Below are positions 13,399 through 30,500 of a stretch of 64,000 nt of DNA, one piece after another. The notes below the pieces were generated by a model. It was not told where the DNA came from. It saw only the letters and a program-made list of their open reading frames with translations, and did no database searches. Within the stretch, counting starts at the first letter, position 1. Each line of letters opens with the position of its first letter. A program made the position numbers and the translations under genes. Location: the NCBI GenBank assembly GCA_036850595.1, contig CM072170.1:17279932-17343931 (forward strand), given 5' to 3'. The stretch comes from Rhyacichthys aspro (Eukaryota; Chordata; Actinopteri; Gobiiformes; Rhyacichthyidae).

Positions 13399-13619
13399 CT
13401 GGCCCTCCTTGTCATTTCTGTTTCTCCCACCAATCTCAGTCCTCTGAATGACCTTTTTAACTGCATCTCTGCCATCAAAATCTGGATGACCGAAAACTTT
13501 CTAAAGCTAAATAATGATAAAGAGGAAATTCTAGTAAAGGTACTGAGGTAAAATATGCACCTACTGCTAGCGTCATAAAATAGATTTATTCTTGAGAGCA
13601 TGTCAGAAATCTAGGTGTC
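13399..13619 (+). mobile_element. LINE reverse transcriptase fragment (3' part, into gap)
   Basis: The frame VSPTNLSPLNDLFNCISAIK continues with WMTENFLKLNNDKEEILV. This matches the segment that follows YADDTQL in L2/Rex-like LINEs ('..L..CL.dIk.WM..NFLqLN.dKTEvl'). It therefore continues the fragment at 12940-12984 and runs towards the assembly gap, where 'RNLGV'-like sequence is expected. Confidence 0.72.
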
Positions 13620-13719
13620 NNNNNNNNNNNNNNNNNNNNNNNNNNNNNNNNNNNNNNNNNNNNNNNNNNNNNNNNNNNNNNNNNNNNNNNNNNNNNNNNN
13701 NNNNNNNNNNNNNNNNNNN
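13620..13719. other. Assembly gap (100 N)
   Basis: Exactly 100 N, a conventional placeholder for a gap of unknown size. It cuts the plus-strand LINE, which probably caused the assembly break. Confidence 0.98.
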
Positions 13720-15789
13720 GAGGCTAATGACTTGTAGTCTTTAAGTAGCTTCACTCAGTTGGTGGTTCATTTGTTCACTCATAATATACTGTGGTGTTTC
13801 AAAATGCACACTGAGCTCATGTTGTTTTTAGTCAGTAAATGGGTCTATTAGATTCTTCAAGTTTGGGGCTTTTACAATGTGTAGAGCATAGTAAAGAGCA
13901 ATCCAACCATGGCCTATGTGGTTGATGTGCTTTTCTGTTCCTCATGCTTCTAACTAATAAATATCATAGACATGGCAACTATTCAGTTTTCAAAATGCTG
14001 ATGGGCCTGACATAGATATGGTGCACTTGCTTTGTCTTTGCAGTATTGCTTTAATGTTAGTAAGCCCAGAAACAGACGCTGTAGTAACACATCTGCCTAC
14101 ACTTAGCTGTTGACAGTGTCTGGCCTCACATTGTGTGGGCTTGTGTTTGTGTTTGAGTGAAAATAATGCTCTGCTGTGTGTGTGGGTTAGAATGGCTGGC
14201 GGCTCGCTCTAGTATACTTACTGTTGTTGACCTCTGACTGAAACATTTGGAGTGTTGTGCCCTATGGCTGCTGTAATGGATCTGATTCATCATGTTTTAC
14301 TGACAGCAGACAGCAAACAAATATGAGCCTGTAAGCGCTGAGAGAGATGTAATGTAATGGAGAGACAAACGGTGCGTGAGCCTCGCTCCATGTTTATTCA
14401 CCCCCCAGGTTTTCCTCAGGGAAAAAGCGAGATCATTACTCAAACCAAATGCAATACATAACCTCCAAATGCAATACTGACCGGAAGGGTCTCTCTTCTG
14501 ATAACAACAACAACAACAACAACAGTTTTAAGCTAACAAGGTTCAACGGAATGCATACATTTTCAATAGACGAAGGGGAATTAGCCAGTAGAAATGACAA
14601 ACACAAGATGATAATTCAAAGGCTCAACACAAGCATTCAGGCTATACTAGCCCAACAGTTAATACTAAATATTGCAGACCAAAAGTTATTCACAGATTGT
14701 TTAAGACTTCTTACCTCATTAAAGACTGCATTAAACATTGCTAAATCAACAATTCTTATCCATTAAAATCCTTAATAATAAAGCCTAGATGACATCTAAA
14801 TGTCTTGGTTTATTCACAGCTGACTCTTATTTAAATGTAATAGATGGATACAATCATGACACATGCAAAAATATGTTGAAGCTATAGAGTTATATCCAAG
14901 GTATTGTGTAAATTTGGAACCCATTCTGGAAAGGATAATAAGGGACCATCCTTAAAAACAGACTAGTATTGCAGCGAGAATGTGTACCTCAATGTGTAAC
15001 CCAGAGGGTGATTCCTACTGAATGCCCACAGGCAGCAACTCCATGTTTTTTGGGCGGGTTTATGAATGCAGTTTGGTTTTGATCTGGAGGCTCTCTGTAA
15101 CACAGTACTTTGAAGTCAGAGCTGGCTGGTGGGAGCGTTGGACAAACTGGCACCCTGCTTCTCTCTTGGCATGGCGAATTGTGTATAAACACCGTGCTCC
15201 AGTGCAGACCGGCTGATAGCAGACTAACACCTTGCTTTGCTGTGTCTACACAAGAGAGGCAGCACTACACACATGAATATGGCCCATTTTGTGTTTGTTC
15301 CTTTACAGTGAACACCATAAATAGGCATATGTGTGATAGACAATAGTAACACACAAGTTATACAGATGGACTCAGTGTGTACATTAGATACGTGTCTTCA
15401 AGTCTCATTGAGGAAGCGATCTTACTTTCACCTGTAGTCAACTACTGTGTCAGAATATAGTGCACTAGTGCCAAGCAGAACAGGCTGTGGCAATGTAACA
15501 AGTTGAAAACACTTTTCTCTACAACATCTATTAAGTCATTATAATGTAAAGTTTCAAAGTTATCTGACAATAGCATGTATGACAGTGACTTCTTAATGCA
15601 TGTCTAAAGTCAGGCCCAGAGGCCAGTCTTGGCCCTAAGTAAGATTTCATATGGCCCTTGGCTTCCATGATGAGCTAGATTGTATAATGAACAATCTTGT
15701 GTTCAACTTGTTAGTAGGCATGTTATTTCTTTTATTAACCATACAATAAATGAAGCTGAGGTAAAGAGAACCTTCAAAACTGTGCTGTT
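13720..15789. other. Intronic sequence, nothing recognised
   Basis: Unique sequence apart from the (AAC)n tract. The first few hundred bases could be LINE continuation past the gap, but no motif remains. Confidence 0.45.
14499..14524. repeat. (AAC)n microsatellite
   Basis: Eight or so 'aac' units; the neighbouring poly-Asn frame is an artefact. Confidence 0.9.
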
Positions 15790-15965
15790 TAGGGCTCAGT
15801 GGCTCATAGGTCCATTTGTTCCTGTCATTTGCTGCTCTACCTCATCGGTCGGAGAGGCTGTATGTCTCCATGACCACAGAGGAAGGTTACCCCCACCAGT
15901 GTGTGACTATGGAGTGAATGAATAATGGAGTCGACTGAAAAGTACTATATAAAATCGAATCTACT
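15790..15965 (+). mobile_element. tRNA-derived SINE remnant
   Basis: It preserves the 3' half of the same type as the copy at 35262: 'ggaaggttacccccaccagt' , 'tggagtgaatgaataatgg' and 'aagtactatataaaatcgaat'. The head (15790-15860) is diverged and no clear A/B boxes remain. Confidence 0.55.
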
Positions 15966-16360
15966 AAATTCTACTTATTTGTTCAGTGAAAATAAAATCA
16001 TTATACAAAACAGTCCATTTCTACATATGTGTGTTACAGAAACCATCAGTAAAATAATTTAACCATTAAAGCAGTCCCTCTTTGAAAAAATATGGACACC
16101 CTGACTTCAGTTTAGTGGAGTGGGAATAATCCAGTCAGTTTTATTCATGAATTTGACAAGAATGTCAAATGAATGTCATACCAATATAATGTATGCTTAT
16201 TATTTATGTATTTATACATGTTTATCACGTAAGTCTTGCCAGAGGTTTTTTTTTTATTTTATTTTTTTTACAGAGATTCATTTTCAGCAGAGTCTAGCGA
16301 CAAGTGATTAATGGCAACAGAAGAAATTGGCAGATAGTGTCCAAAACTATTCACTAATTT

Positions 16361-16496
16361 TTAACCCTTTATTTAAGACAGTGTAGAGACAGGAAGGACT
16401 GAGAGTGAGAGAGAGCTGGGAATAACAGGATCAAATGGACCCAACCTGGTTGCTGGACTATGTGGTATACGCTTCAACCACTGAGGTGCGCCAAGT
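16361..16496 (-). mobile_element. tRNA-derived SINE, same family as 54.4 kb
   Basis: Reversed, 'ggcgcacctcagtggttgaa' then 'gcgtataccacatagtccag', with a degraded B box and the pyrimidine-rich body 'ctctctctcactctcagtcc', ending in 'cttaaataaagggttaaaa'. Confidence 0.65.
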
Positions 16497-17497
16497 AAAG
16501 TGTGATTTTTAATGCTTTGTTCTGTCACATTATTATTTGCTTTACAGTTAAACATATTAACAGCCAAAATGTATTTGAAGTACAACCCAATACAGAAAAG
16601 TAACAGATTATAGATTTGTTTGACATTTTCAATTCATAACATTGAGCTTATTTGCAGTATTTCATCAGTTGTAATGGGGAAATGTCTATTCAGTCGTGGA
16701 GGCAGTCTGCTGGAAATAACAGCATTAGAAACAACAGCAAAAATCACAGGAACCTCCACTCTAATGTAAAACACTACAAGAACTGCTTCAATAATTGAAA
16801 GTCATGCCTCAATTATTCATTGGAATTTTTAACTCACTCAATACGGGTTAATTTTCTGCACAACCATCTCTCACCAACCTCTGATGCTCAATTTAGAAGC
16901 CAACCAATCAGAACACTCATTTGCATTTAACAGACTGCATACAGAATGACACTGGGCCTAATTCATGCAATCTGTCTCCATTGCTGCATTAAATGGGAGG
17001 TATGATGCAACTTTCAAACACTGGCTGCCCAATTCTCCCACAAGGAACATTAAAATTTCATCTTAACTCAGCTAAGAGTAAAATGTGGTGGCCAATCCAG
17101 CGAACTAAGAATAAGAAATAGCTTTGTTACACTTGTTCTTTAAACTTAGTCTCCCAAATCCACTGCTGTTTTGTCACATGGTTAAACTCTTTTATGAAAA
17201 GCAGCATCAACTTGCTTGTTTTTTTGAAGAAATTGAACGTAATTATGTTTAATATAATAAAACATTTGAGAAATAATTCGCCATTCACCCGGTTAAAAAA
17301 ACTGAACAGTGCTGAGGCATACTTAACTTACAAACGCATGCTACACTTTTGTAGAGCTTTAGAGAAACAATGGCATCTGCTGCTATTGGAGACGGCAGTA
17401 CATGGTAGAAAGTGGCAAGAGTAAAATCTCTATGCGATCAGGGCTCATATGCAAAAACAGAAAAAGTGTTGTTGAACTGCAGGTTCAGAATCGGACG

Positions 17498-18727
17498 GGG
17501 TGCGTTCACACATGCCATGTTTGGTGTTCTTCAAACTGACTTAGGTGCGGCTGCTCGGTTAGTGCGGTTTGCTTAGATCAGTGTGAATGCTCCATACAAA
17601 CCTCAGTACTTACTGAGAGCAGAAAAAACAAATCAAAATATGGTCCATCAAAATGAGCAGAGAGCAAATGTGGAGTAAAGAGATCGCAGAGACAAGAGCT
17701 GTCAGGACTGAATCATCATCTGAGCTGACAGACATGGACAGGTCACTGAAGGTTAGACATGACTTCTTTAAATTACACAAACCTTTTTTTCTTTATTTTA
17801 TCTGAAACTGATGGTGAGAAAGTCAGAAGTGATGAGACAAATTGTGCGCAATGATCCAAACCCAGTCCTTTCTGCACGCAAGAGAAAAATGCAAAATGAA
17901 ACTTGGACACTCAGACCTACTTACACTATAAAAAAAAATAATGAAAGATTTTCAAGACTTTGAACAGTAAACGCAGCAGCAGTACTCCACCACATTTGAG
18001 AAGTGGGAACTTAAGTCAATTCCATTTCCAATGAAAAAGTCACAGATCCAACTCAGTCCCATAGCAATCTTAAATGGGACTGTTACCTCTCAGTAAAAAC
18101 ATCTTAAGTTGTATACTGGTGTTGGTGTGACCAGTTCTGGTGATATATGTGTGACATGGAAGAAGAGGGTATGCAGTGTCACCAAGAATTAACAATAACA
18201 ACTAATAACAAACATCAACATTCTCAAATCTTTCAGTTCATCTAGGGCAGTGGTGTCGAACTCAAAGTAGTGCTGAAGATGGAGACATTTGGATACTTTT
18301 ATTACAGTTTTATTTTTTTAATTTCTGTTCGAGTCTTACCAAAGTTGTCTTTAACGTTTATTTCCTCCTTTTAAACAGATTTGAAAAGGTTTTAATTGGA
18401 TTTTGAACAAGTTTCTGTTGGATATGAACAGGTCTTAGATGGGTTTGAACAGGTTTTAGATGGATTTGAACAGGTTTTAGTCATATTTGAACAGGTTTTA
18501 GTTGGGTTTGAACAGGTTTTAGTCATATTTTTTTTATTTAGATTTGTTCAAATGCATTTAAAAGCTGTTCTAATCCACTTAAAACCTAGTGCCAAAAATA
18601 TAATCTTCTAAATTTGTTGGAGGGCCACATAAAATATTGCAAAGGGCCGCATTTGGCCCCCGGGCCTTGAGTTTGACACGTGTGATCTAGGGGATGAAGC
18701 TAGTGGCCTACAAGTGTGAATGCACCC
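17498..18727. mobile_element. Terminal-inverted-repeat element with GGGTGCGTTCACAC ends
   Basis: The left end 'gggtgcgttcacac' (17498-17511) and the right end 'gtgtgaatgcaccc' (18714-18727) are inverted repeats with 13 of 14 matching. The interior reads 'cggttagtgcggtttgct' and other sequence of the kind found in fish non-autonomous DNA elements. Copy 2 of the hAT family is inserted in it, so without that insertion and its duplication it would be about 785 bases. No transposase was recognised and no target duplication is evident. Confidence 0.6.
18248..18684 (+). mobile_element. Non-autonomous hAT element with internal minisatellite, copy 2
   Basis: A perfect 8-bp target duplication 'atctaggg' flanks it (18240-18247 and 18685-18692). 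The left end is 'cagtggtgtcgaactca' and the right end reversed is 'cacacgtgtcaaactcaa'. The interior has at least seven 21-bp 'aacaggttttagttggattt' units (18375-18525) and inverted partial units at 18545-18590. A 71-codon frame over the repeat (FEQVLVG units) is a by-product. The element sits inside a larger terminal-inverted-repeat element (17498-18727). Confidence 0.87.
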
Positions 18728-21770
<3,043 letters not shown>

Positions 21771-24199
21771 ATTTGCAAAGGGAGCAATTGGTCTTTTAAA
21801 GTTTGTATTGTTGATAAATGTATAAATCCAACGATTTATTTTCATTTTAAAACTGGATTTTAAAATCGATGAAGGCCTGTTAAATTTAGAATTTATTGCA
21901 GATTTAGTAAATAATTTTTTTGTGAACTGGAATTGCACAGTTAAATTTGATTAAGGAAATGCTTTAACAATCGCTCTATTAATTTACAAATATAAAAAAA
22001 TGCTATTACTAATTGCATTTTAATTCATGTTTTAAAGGTCAATTTGAATACTTATATTACATTTTATTTACCTGTTCCAAAAAAATCCTCCATACCACAT
22101 TGCAGCACAAATATATGACAGTGCAATGCAAACAAGCTAAAATCCTGGCAGGTTCCGGGCCACTCTTCTGAATACATTTATGACAAATGATGACATATCA
22201 TGTAAATGTATCTATTCCTTTGACTGGGAGACAATAGCTGATCATTTTAAGAACAGTACATGTTAACAGCAGTGTGTTTGTGGATCACCCATCACACATG
22301 CCAGTGTATATTGTGCAGTGGAACAATGGTAACAATGGAGTCAGGATGATGGATGAGGAGCCAGCAGGGGTTAATAAACACTTGGATCAATGGTGAGCCA
22401 GCTCAGTGATACCGTGAATGCCACCTCCATTAGCCTCTGCTCAGCGCTGCCACAAATCCCTGTTGACTGTTTGCCTCATTCAGTATACAATCAATGCTAT
22501 CACCTATGCATTTCTTCCATCTGATGTCTTACTAGGGCACCTTGAACAAACAATACTTCCTGTGCAGAACAGTTCAGGGGAGCGCAGAACAGCAATCCTG
22601 CCCTGCATGCTAAAGGCTTATTTTTCTTTAAAGGTTTAGTTACTTTTGAGGGTTTATTTGAAAGGAAAAAAAAAAAAAACTAAACAAAAAACAAAACTTT
22701 TTGAGGACGTTTGGTTGGCCTTAGAAAATCTGTGAAGTGTTCTGGATGCTCTGGACACCTCCTTTGGGTAGATGCTCTGACCATGTCCCACTAGAAACAG
22801 CAACAGGATGGACATAGGACATATTGGAGGAAATCGACCAGCCCGGAAATGCCTTGTTATTCTCCCCAAAGAACTGAGGAAGTGAGGAAGAGGGAAGTCT
22901 GGGCATCTCTGTTAAGAATGCTGAATGAAATGGATATAATTCAGGTGAAAAATAAATGAAACCATTAAAACCAAATGTAATTTCAGTATATTCTATGTAA
23001 TTTTACAAAGCCTTTAGAAGATTTAGAGAGACAGTTTTAGCGATTTAATTGGAGTAGATAGTGCACCACCTTTGCAAAGGTTGGTTCCTGAAGTCAAGTC
23101 ATGATTTCCTTGGGTTTGTTAAAATTAAGGATCAGGGTGTTGTCTCTGTTGAGCCCACCAACTGCCACTGTTGTGCCGTCCACATTCTTCACTTGGTTTG
23201 TGGCAGACAGTTATGTGGGCTCAGGTTATCATTATTATTTTTTGGTTTGATTTTATTCTTCAAGCAGTGAATGTTAGGAAAGAAGTTAGTCCAAGACACT
23301 CAGTGAACTCCAACAATACTGCTCTCTGATTCTCATTAGACTAAAACAAACCAGGTTTAGATTTTATAACAAGCTGTGATTTCAATTTGAAACGGGTTGG
23401 TTGTTCAATGAAAAAGACTCAGTTGCTGCTATACAAAAATGCTACATATTACCTCAAGCCTGAGAAGATTCAATGTGAGATAAAAGAACCCACAGAGCTT
23501 GTGCAGAGAGAATAGATCCACTAGCTTCCACTGAATTCCATTAAAGCTTTAAAATAGCTACATATACATGCCTCAAAAAGAAATGGCTTTGATTTAACAC
23601 CTGAAAAACTAGATGCTACTCTATGGGACATTACCAACCATGTGGTGAATAACGAATGAGCTGATGACGTTGGAAAGGCAAACATTTCAATGGAAAAGAG
23701 AAAAGTATATTCATGTTTATTTCATTTGGGTTATTAAAACATAAATAATCCAGATGAGGCCGGAGTGAACTTGGAGAGGCCTTCACAATACAAGCCTATA
23801 CCTTCACATAACTTACCCACAAAGAAATGCTCTTTTATTATTTATGGCTTCTGTCTTGCTTTGATCTTGGCATCTTAATGTTGGAGTCTACAAGCAGTTT
23901 TAAAGATGGCATTGCAGTCAAACAGTAAAATGAGCACTCCAATATGACAGACTGATGGAGTTTATGATACGGCAAATCACAGCTCTCTGATGTTACTTTT
24001 CAATTTTCACACATGCACCTCATGTCCTTCCAAATTGTTCTGTTCCTAAAGACATTTGTAAAGTCAGTAAAATATGATCCATTTTGACCTCCAATCACGG
24101 CTTCTAAATCAACAGTTGAAGGAACGAAACTAGCTAGTCTGTGAGGTCAAAATAGTTCCTGGAACACAAGACTCAGACGCACGCAAATGCCCAAAAACC
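21771..24199. other. Intronic sequence, nothing recognised
   Basis: No motif found; 22390-22600 is a more balanced-composition unique stretch. Confidence 0.5.
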
Positions 24200-24560
24200 A
24201 TGCTAATATTCATCTACACATCATTTTAAATAGTCTATTTTACAAAATATTAACTTATAGTAGCCTACCTCATTATTATCAATGGCAGATAATCTCTTAC
24301 CTTCTCTAACAGCCATGTCCTGCCACTCTTCCCTGTTTCAATCCAAATCTCTCCGGATGCTGCTCCTCATCCTCGGGACAATAACTCCTCCATAAACCGC
24401 TCAGAGATACTTTTTTTGGTAATAGTCCACACTGAAATAACGACCGCTCCTTCTTTGTTAAATTTTAGAAAAACTGCCTAATCCTGCTGCACAAGACACT
24501 CCTGTCAGTCAGGATCACAGCCCACTCTTCAACAGCGTCAACAAACTCATATATCCAGAG
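24200..24560 (-). repeat. Unnamed dispersed repeat, copy A
   Basis: Shares several ordered blocks with 57440-57790 in the opposite orientation: 'ggctgtgat', 'ggcagtttttct', 'tttaacaaagaa', 'tcgttatttca', 'catggctgt', 'agagaaggtaaga', 'atctg' and 'ataataatga'. Copy A retains an open stretch reading roughly SISERFMEELLSRG with a stop, then a GAGAAG/GTAAGAG splice-donor-like site. Class unknown. Confidence 0.5.
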
Positions 24561-27500
24561 ATGAATTCAAGGCAAAGAGTTTAAATACGGGCAAAGCTGA
24601 CTGGGTTTATGTCTTCAAAAGTACAATTTTACCTGGTATTCACTTGCAATATATAACCAAATCAGGAGGAGACACCTCCAGTCAGAATCTGAACTGGTAT
24701 GTTTGGCGGGTGGCTTGAGTGCAGGGGGACTGGGGTTGACTTTTTTCCCAAATATTCCCAGATTCAGGTAAATAGTTGTCGTATCCTACCATGTCAAAAT
24801 AAGACAGTTCACAGATCCTGATCCAATGTCACAAATTAGTCATTAGTTACTATTTCCGCACAAGGCTTTATGATACACCCCATTTTAAATGTCCTGTTTT
24901 TTTCACATTTTTAATCTGTAATGTTATACAGGCCTGTCTCAGCCTTGTTAGTCAAGGCATAATCATAATCATCACATCTTAGTCATGTTAGCCATTAGAG
25001 CTCATGATGCTGCTCAGCGCTGCCAACTCATCCGACTCATTGAGGGAGAGATAACACCTTCCTCTGAAATCACAGCCTTTGAAGTCATGTTCCTCTGTAG
25101 CTCTCAGGAAAAACAGGGAGCCATGCTAGAGGCTAACATTTGATCCATAGTGTCCACAGTGAGCCCCTGGTCTAGACTGAAGGCTGTTCATTTTCAATCG
25201 TGGTAGTAAGATGAGCCAAGACGCCATCTCCACTGAGTAAAAGTGATTAAGAAAGCAGGCACCCCAAAAATTGCATAAAGATGACAACATGGTTTCTGTT
25301 TAAGGCAATCCAGTGTGATTAATTGTTCAGTGTTAACTCTGGTATCCATAAATCACCAAGACATAGTTTATTACCCCTAGGAAATGACGAGCATAGGTCC
25401 ATCGTCAAACTATAAAGGCCTTGTCCCTTTTTTAATATTACTATGACTATTTAAAATTACTAAGACATTTCTTTTTATGGAACTTAGCGTCTTCTCCACA
25501 TTCACTCCCATTACGTAAGCAAATTGATATAGAAACAACCTGGAAGGGGGGTTAGGTCAAAGAACTGACCAAAAAGAACTGCAACAAAAACAACAAAAGG
25601 ACAACAGCAGAGGCAAATACAGAGGTAAATAAAAGTGTGACTGTGCTGTTGTGAGGACATGATGAAGAACGCAAGTTTCAGTCCGCTCGAACGAATGCGA
25701 GGAAAAAGTGTATTGCTCTGTATGACTGTTTTTGATGCTGAACTGTTCTGATCAGAAGCTGAATGATAGATATGCTGATAGAAAATGAGTGAGCATCTGG
25801 AGAATGGAGGCAGATGGTTCAAGAAAGCCTAATGTTATAGACACTCGGGCTGTCACTGCTGTCAGGGATACACAGAAGTGAGTGATGAAGGAAGAATGAC
25901 GTGGCAGAACAGTAATCAAACGAGGGACATCATATTAAGATGCTGGAATGTAATGTTGGAGTTGGTTATTATTAATTTCACATATGGTGTATTGTGAGGA
26001 TAATGTGTAACCGGTTTAGTGTTGGTGGACAATGCAACTGTTTTACATTCTAGTAACAAATGTAAATACGCTGGTGTCAAATTTGATGGTATGCGATTGT
26101 ATTTATAACATGATGCCTTACTAAGATTTTATTGTCATATTTGGATTAACTTTTAAATTCTATTTTAGAACTATAAGACAGCGACTTTCATTCTTGCAGC
26201 TGCAGATAAAAAATGATCTTGTACGCAAAACTGATTTAATGTACAGTGCTTACAATATTGTGAGCTCATGTAAACAAAAAATAAGCCTTCAGCAACTTTG
26301 GAGTCCTCTTTAAATGTGTACATTTCAGTTCCCTGGAACCGTAACAAAGCAACAGTTGTTGTATTTTGTTTCTGTATTATAGTGGCATTATGCCCAGGAA
26401 GCTGTGGTAAAAATGTATTGAAGTATGTTATAAAAGCTATGTGCAGTTGGTGCTTTCTTGAGCATCCTTGCAAATATCTTTCAGACTTGAGCACCAGTAG
26501 GATAAAACTACAGGATTCTCTTTCTCTTATTTTTCTCCTGAGATGGTGAGGAGCAACAGAGAGCTTCACAAATCAACTAGGTGATTACTGCCCTCATGGT
26601 CAATATGCACACAGTATACAGAGATTGAACGTAGAGTATAAATGGGCCTTTAATTGTCAGACACTCTTGAGTTTCCATTTACTCCTCAATAAACAGCTCT
26701 GCTCCATAAACACCATGGAGAGGAGGGTAACAGATGAGGGAGTGTTGTGGTTGTTCACTGTGAACGCTTATTCACATGACACTTCTGTTAGGCCTGCAAA
26801 TGCCCTGTACTTGTCAAAATCTCAGTGTGATGCAATGCCCTGTCACACAGTGAAATACAGCTGCCCAAATCCATCTTGAGACTGAAGTCCAGATCCATCA
26901 CCCATATTGTCCTTCTTTTATGTGTGTGAGGTTACCAAACTAATAGCAGACGTAGACTGATCACAGTGCAAAGTGCCATTACATTGCTCCCAGATAAATT
27001 AAGCTGTGGGCCCCCCTTGTCAATACTTAAACATTTTTGGTTTCTTGTGGGAGAACATCTACACAGAATACAAAATGTCATTTAAAATGATGCTAATGTG
27101 TTGATATCCTGTACATTCAACTTCATGAAATATGTCCGTGAACCTAAAAAGAAGACTGAAAATGAATCAGATCATATCATATATAGATTGATATATAGAT
27201 ACTTTTCAAAACTGGAAAGTTGAGCTGTGAAAGTACTCGAATGACTGATTTTAAATGTATAAAGGTTTTTGAACCCATGATTTAGTCAGAAGACAGAGGG
27301 ACTTTTCAGGTAATTCAAGCTTTAAAGCAACACTATGTAACACTGCTACCTCCAGACACAAAAGGTCACAAGCCAGTGTAACTTTGTGCCCGTCCCAAGC
27401 CCGGACAAACAGAAAGGTGTAGAACTTACAGTATGTCAGAATACTATATAACACTATATATGCAAACCACTAGCAGCCAAAGAAATTGTTTGTATGTAAC

Positions 27501-30500
27501 ACTTTTATCTAAAAATGGAGCGTGAAAGTAATTAAAATAATAGCATCAAATTTATTTTTAGGCTTTAGATATTCCACAATGCAACTATAATAAATGTCTC
27601 ATATAATATGGCTTTTATTGAAATGTAATAGTCCCATGATAGTTTGCAGCACTAAATAGTCTTCTTTAATGCATTACTTGGTATAGGTTGCAGTGTTGCA
27701 TTAAATATTGTTGGGGATCTGTCCAAAGATTTGGAAAAGTAAAGAAATAATGCCCTAGTAATTAGCAAAATGTTTACTTTTTACAATTGGTCTCCTTATG
27801 CTCAATATTAAGCTCTTTTATTTTTATTAACCAGGGCAATTACCCCGCTAACAGGTGTGTTGGGGTAATAGTAACTGACAAATTGGTTAGCTAATGTTAT
27901 AGCTATCATGTATACATATATATCTTAAAGCATCAGTAGTTTTTGGACCTTTCTCCACAACTATGTAGGAAAAAAGGAGTCAGTTTGTCATCTAGAAACG
28001 TTTTATTTGCCGATTAGTTTGCTGCCTGACTAAAATGAATGGGAAAGTCCTGTACTTCTGTCAGCAAAATGTGCGAGCAGTTGCTAAACAGCGCCGTAGC
28101 ATTGTATGGAGAGAAAAATAATTATGACGTCAGAATTATTATCATCAATGATTTGCTGGAACCCAACAAATATTCAAATGTCACCTTCCCTCACAACGTC
28201 CTCTAAAAACAGCCGTATATGAATCAGAATTCAAATGGGACCCCTGCTGAGTGAATAAATGATGTCAACCAGACTGTGTGCCCTCTGCCACAGAACCTTG
28301 ACACCCTCTCCTTCACTTGAGCACTGCAGGGTATTCCCATCCATCAGCACAGAGCACAGGAGCGTCTGGCTGACTGCTGCTGGCCTTAATGCTGGCCTTA
28401 ATGACACTTCCAGCTCATTCGGGGCTGTGTTTACACGGGAGAGGATTCACTCAAACACAGTGGCACCATGGAGGCACTGATCCACGGAGCTCTGAGGATG
28501 CCACAGTTCACCAGCTAGATTAATTAAAATAGCTTGGTCATGGGTTAAATGGGTGCTCAGATGTGGGGTGTGGCATAAGCAGATGGATTCAGATGATTGG
28601 CTGTTGTTATCATAATAATACTCAGATTTAACATTTGGGCTAATGCGTTTTTTTAATTTTTTGATATGAAAAAACACAAAAACGATGTCCTTTGAAATGA
28701 TTTCTGATTGGACTTGACTGCAGTGCCCGTCAGATACAGTGTGTTCCTGAACCATCCCTAAATGTGTTTCTGCTTAACTTTACAAAAGAAGTGAATATAA
28801 GCAGGCATTCAGTGCAAGGTCTGTTGAATAATGATGACATTTTCCTCACTGACAAATGACAACCTTGTGGCTCACTGTGTTTGCTCACACACAATTTTAA
28901 CATTAATTAACATTTATCTGCAGCCTTTTGTTTATCAGAGCTGTTTCAGGTTTGTTACATCTCAGACACAGTAAACACAAGCAACACAAGCAAACCCAAA
29001 AGTATGTCTAAGGAGATTATCTAGGTCATAATCCAGTAAAAGGGTACAAAGAAGGCATCTGGATTAAGGATTTAAAGGAGAATACGTTTCATCCATCATT
29101 TAAGGGACTTGAGGTAAACTGGAGGGAGAGCTGAGTTTAGATACGTCACGTGGGCGCTTTAGCCTGGTGTCGGCTGTGATTGGACAGAAGTTAATGAAAT
29201 AGCAGAGTTTTTGTTTCTTTTAGACTCGTTTGCAGTTGGAAGCCCTGTGTTAGTACTGGTGGGGGAGTCATTAACCACCTGTGGGCAATTAGAATAACCT
29301 GCCCCCTCAGGTGTTAATGGCCTAGAGTGAAAATGTTAGTTTTTTCTGGTTTGCTTTTGGTTTTCTGTTCTATTTGGGTGAAAGAGTGTGCCTCAGTCCA
29401 TATCCTCCATTTAAAGAAAGTTTTCTCTGGACAAAATTATTATCACTATTCGACTAATGAGACACTCACAATTATCTACACCTTGTTAAAGACGGGTGAA
29501 TGTGTTGCCAATATTTAACTGCATTTCTTGTCTCTTTTTATACATTTTTGTTTTCTGAGTTTTCACTAGCATAGCCAATGCTGCAATAACAACCTGTTCT
29601 CTGTATTTTCTACAGCGATTGATTTAGTGTTGAGATGTTGAAGATGATTCCTTTTGAAAATATGCTACTAAGTGATTGAACAGATTTCCTCAAATACAAG
29701 AGCAAAAAATGCATAGCCTCTATTTTAAATGATTAGAAAATTCCATACACAATATAACAATATGCTTCAAACATTTTTTTTCCACAACTACAGCATTTAA
29801 AGGGATGAAATGTAATGCAATATTACAACATGCATTGCTTGTATTGCTGTAATTAAAATGCTGTGTTTTATTATTTTGGGAAATGTTACACCATGTTTTG
29901 GTGAGCTTTTATTGCCAACAATCATTGCTTTAATTTGTCATAATGCCCAAAACAGCACACACTCTTGCCCTATTTCTGAGCATATCAACTTTCTGTTAAA
30001 ATCCTTTAAGCTCATTGATCAGAAGAGATCACATAACATTAGACTGTATCCACAAAAGATGTAGTGAGTCTGCTGTCATAATTAACCCGAAAACCTTTTG
30101 GGGGTATGTGCCAATGAGCAGCTCTCACTGAAACTCACCAGCAGCTATGAATGTCTTCATGTGCTCAGTAATTTGTCATTGGCTATCATTAGTGTCGCTG
30201 GTGCTTGTGTCACCTGCTGACAGGACTGGAATTACATTTTAGTCAGAAGAGACATTTTTACCACTGTCTTCTCTGTGGCCTCAGTCCTTTTCTGTTCATT
30301 TACCCCTGCTCCATTTATTTATAGCTTTGTTTTACCCGAAGTGATTTGACTCAGCTCACTTGCTCTTTTTAGAAATGCACTACTCCTCCGGGCTTTAAGG
30401 TAACCTTTTGGCCAAGTGGCAACTGTGGCACAGCAATGAGTAGGAGCCCGTGTGGAAATGTAAAGCTTTGTTTCCATCATGTGATATTCTTCAGTTCTCT

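Noticed and set aside
18396..18611. 71-codon plus-strand FEQVL repeat protein
   Set aside because: Same minisatellite in hAT copy 2.
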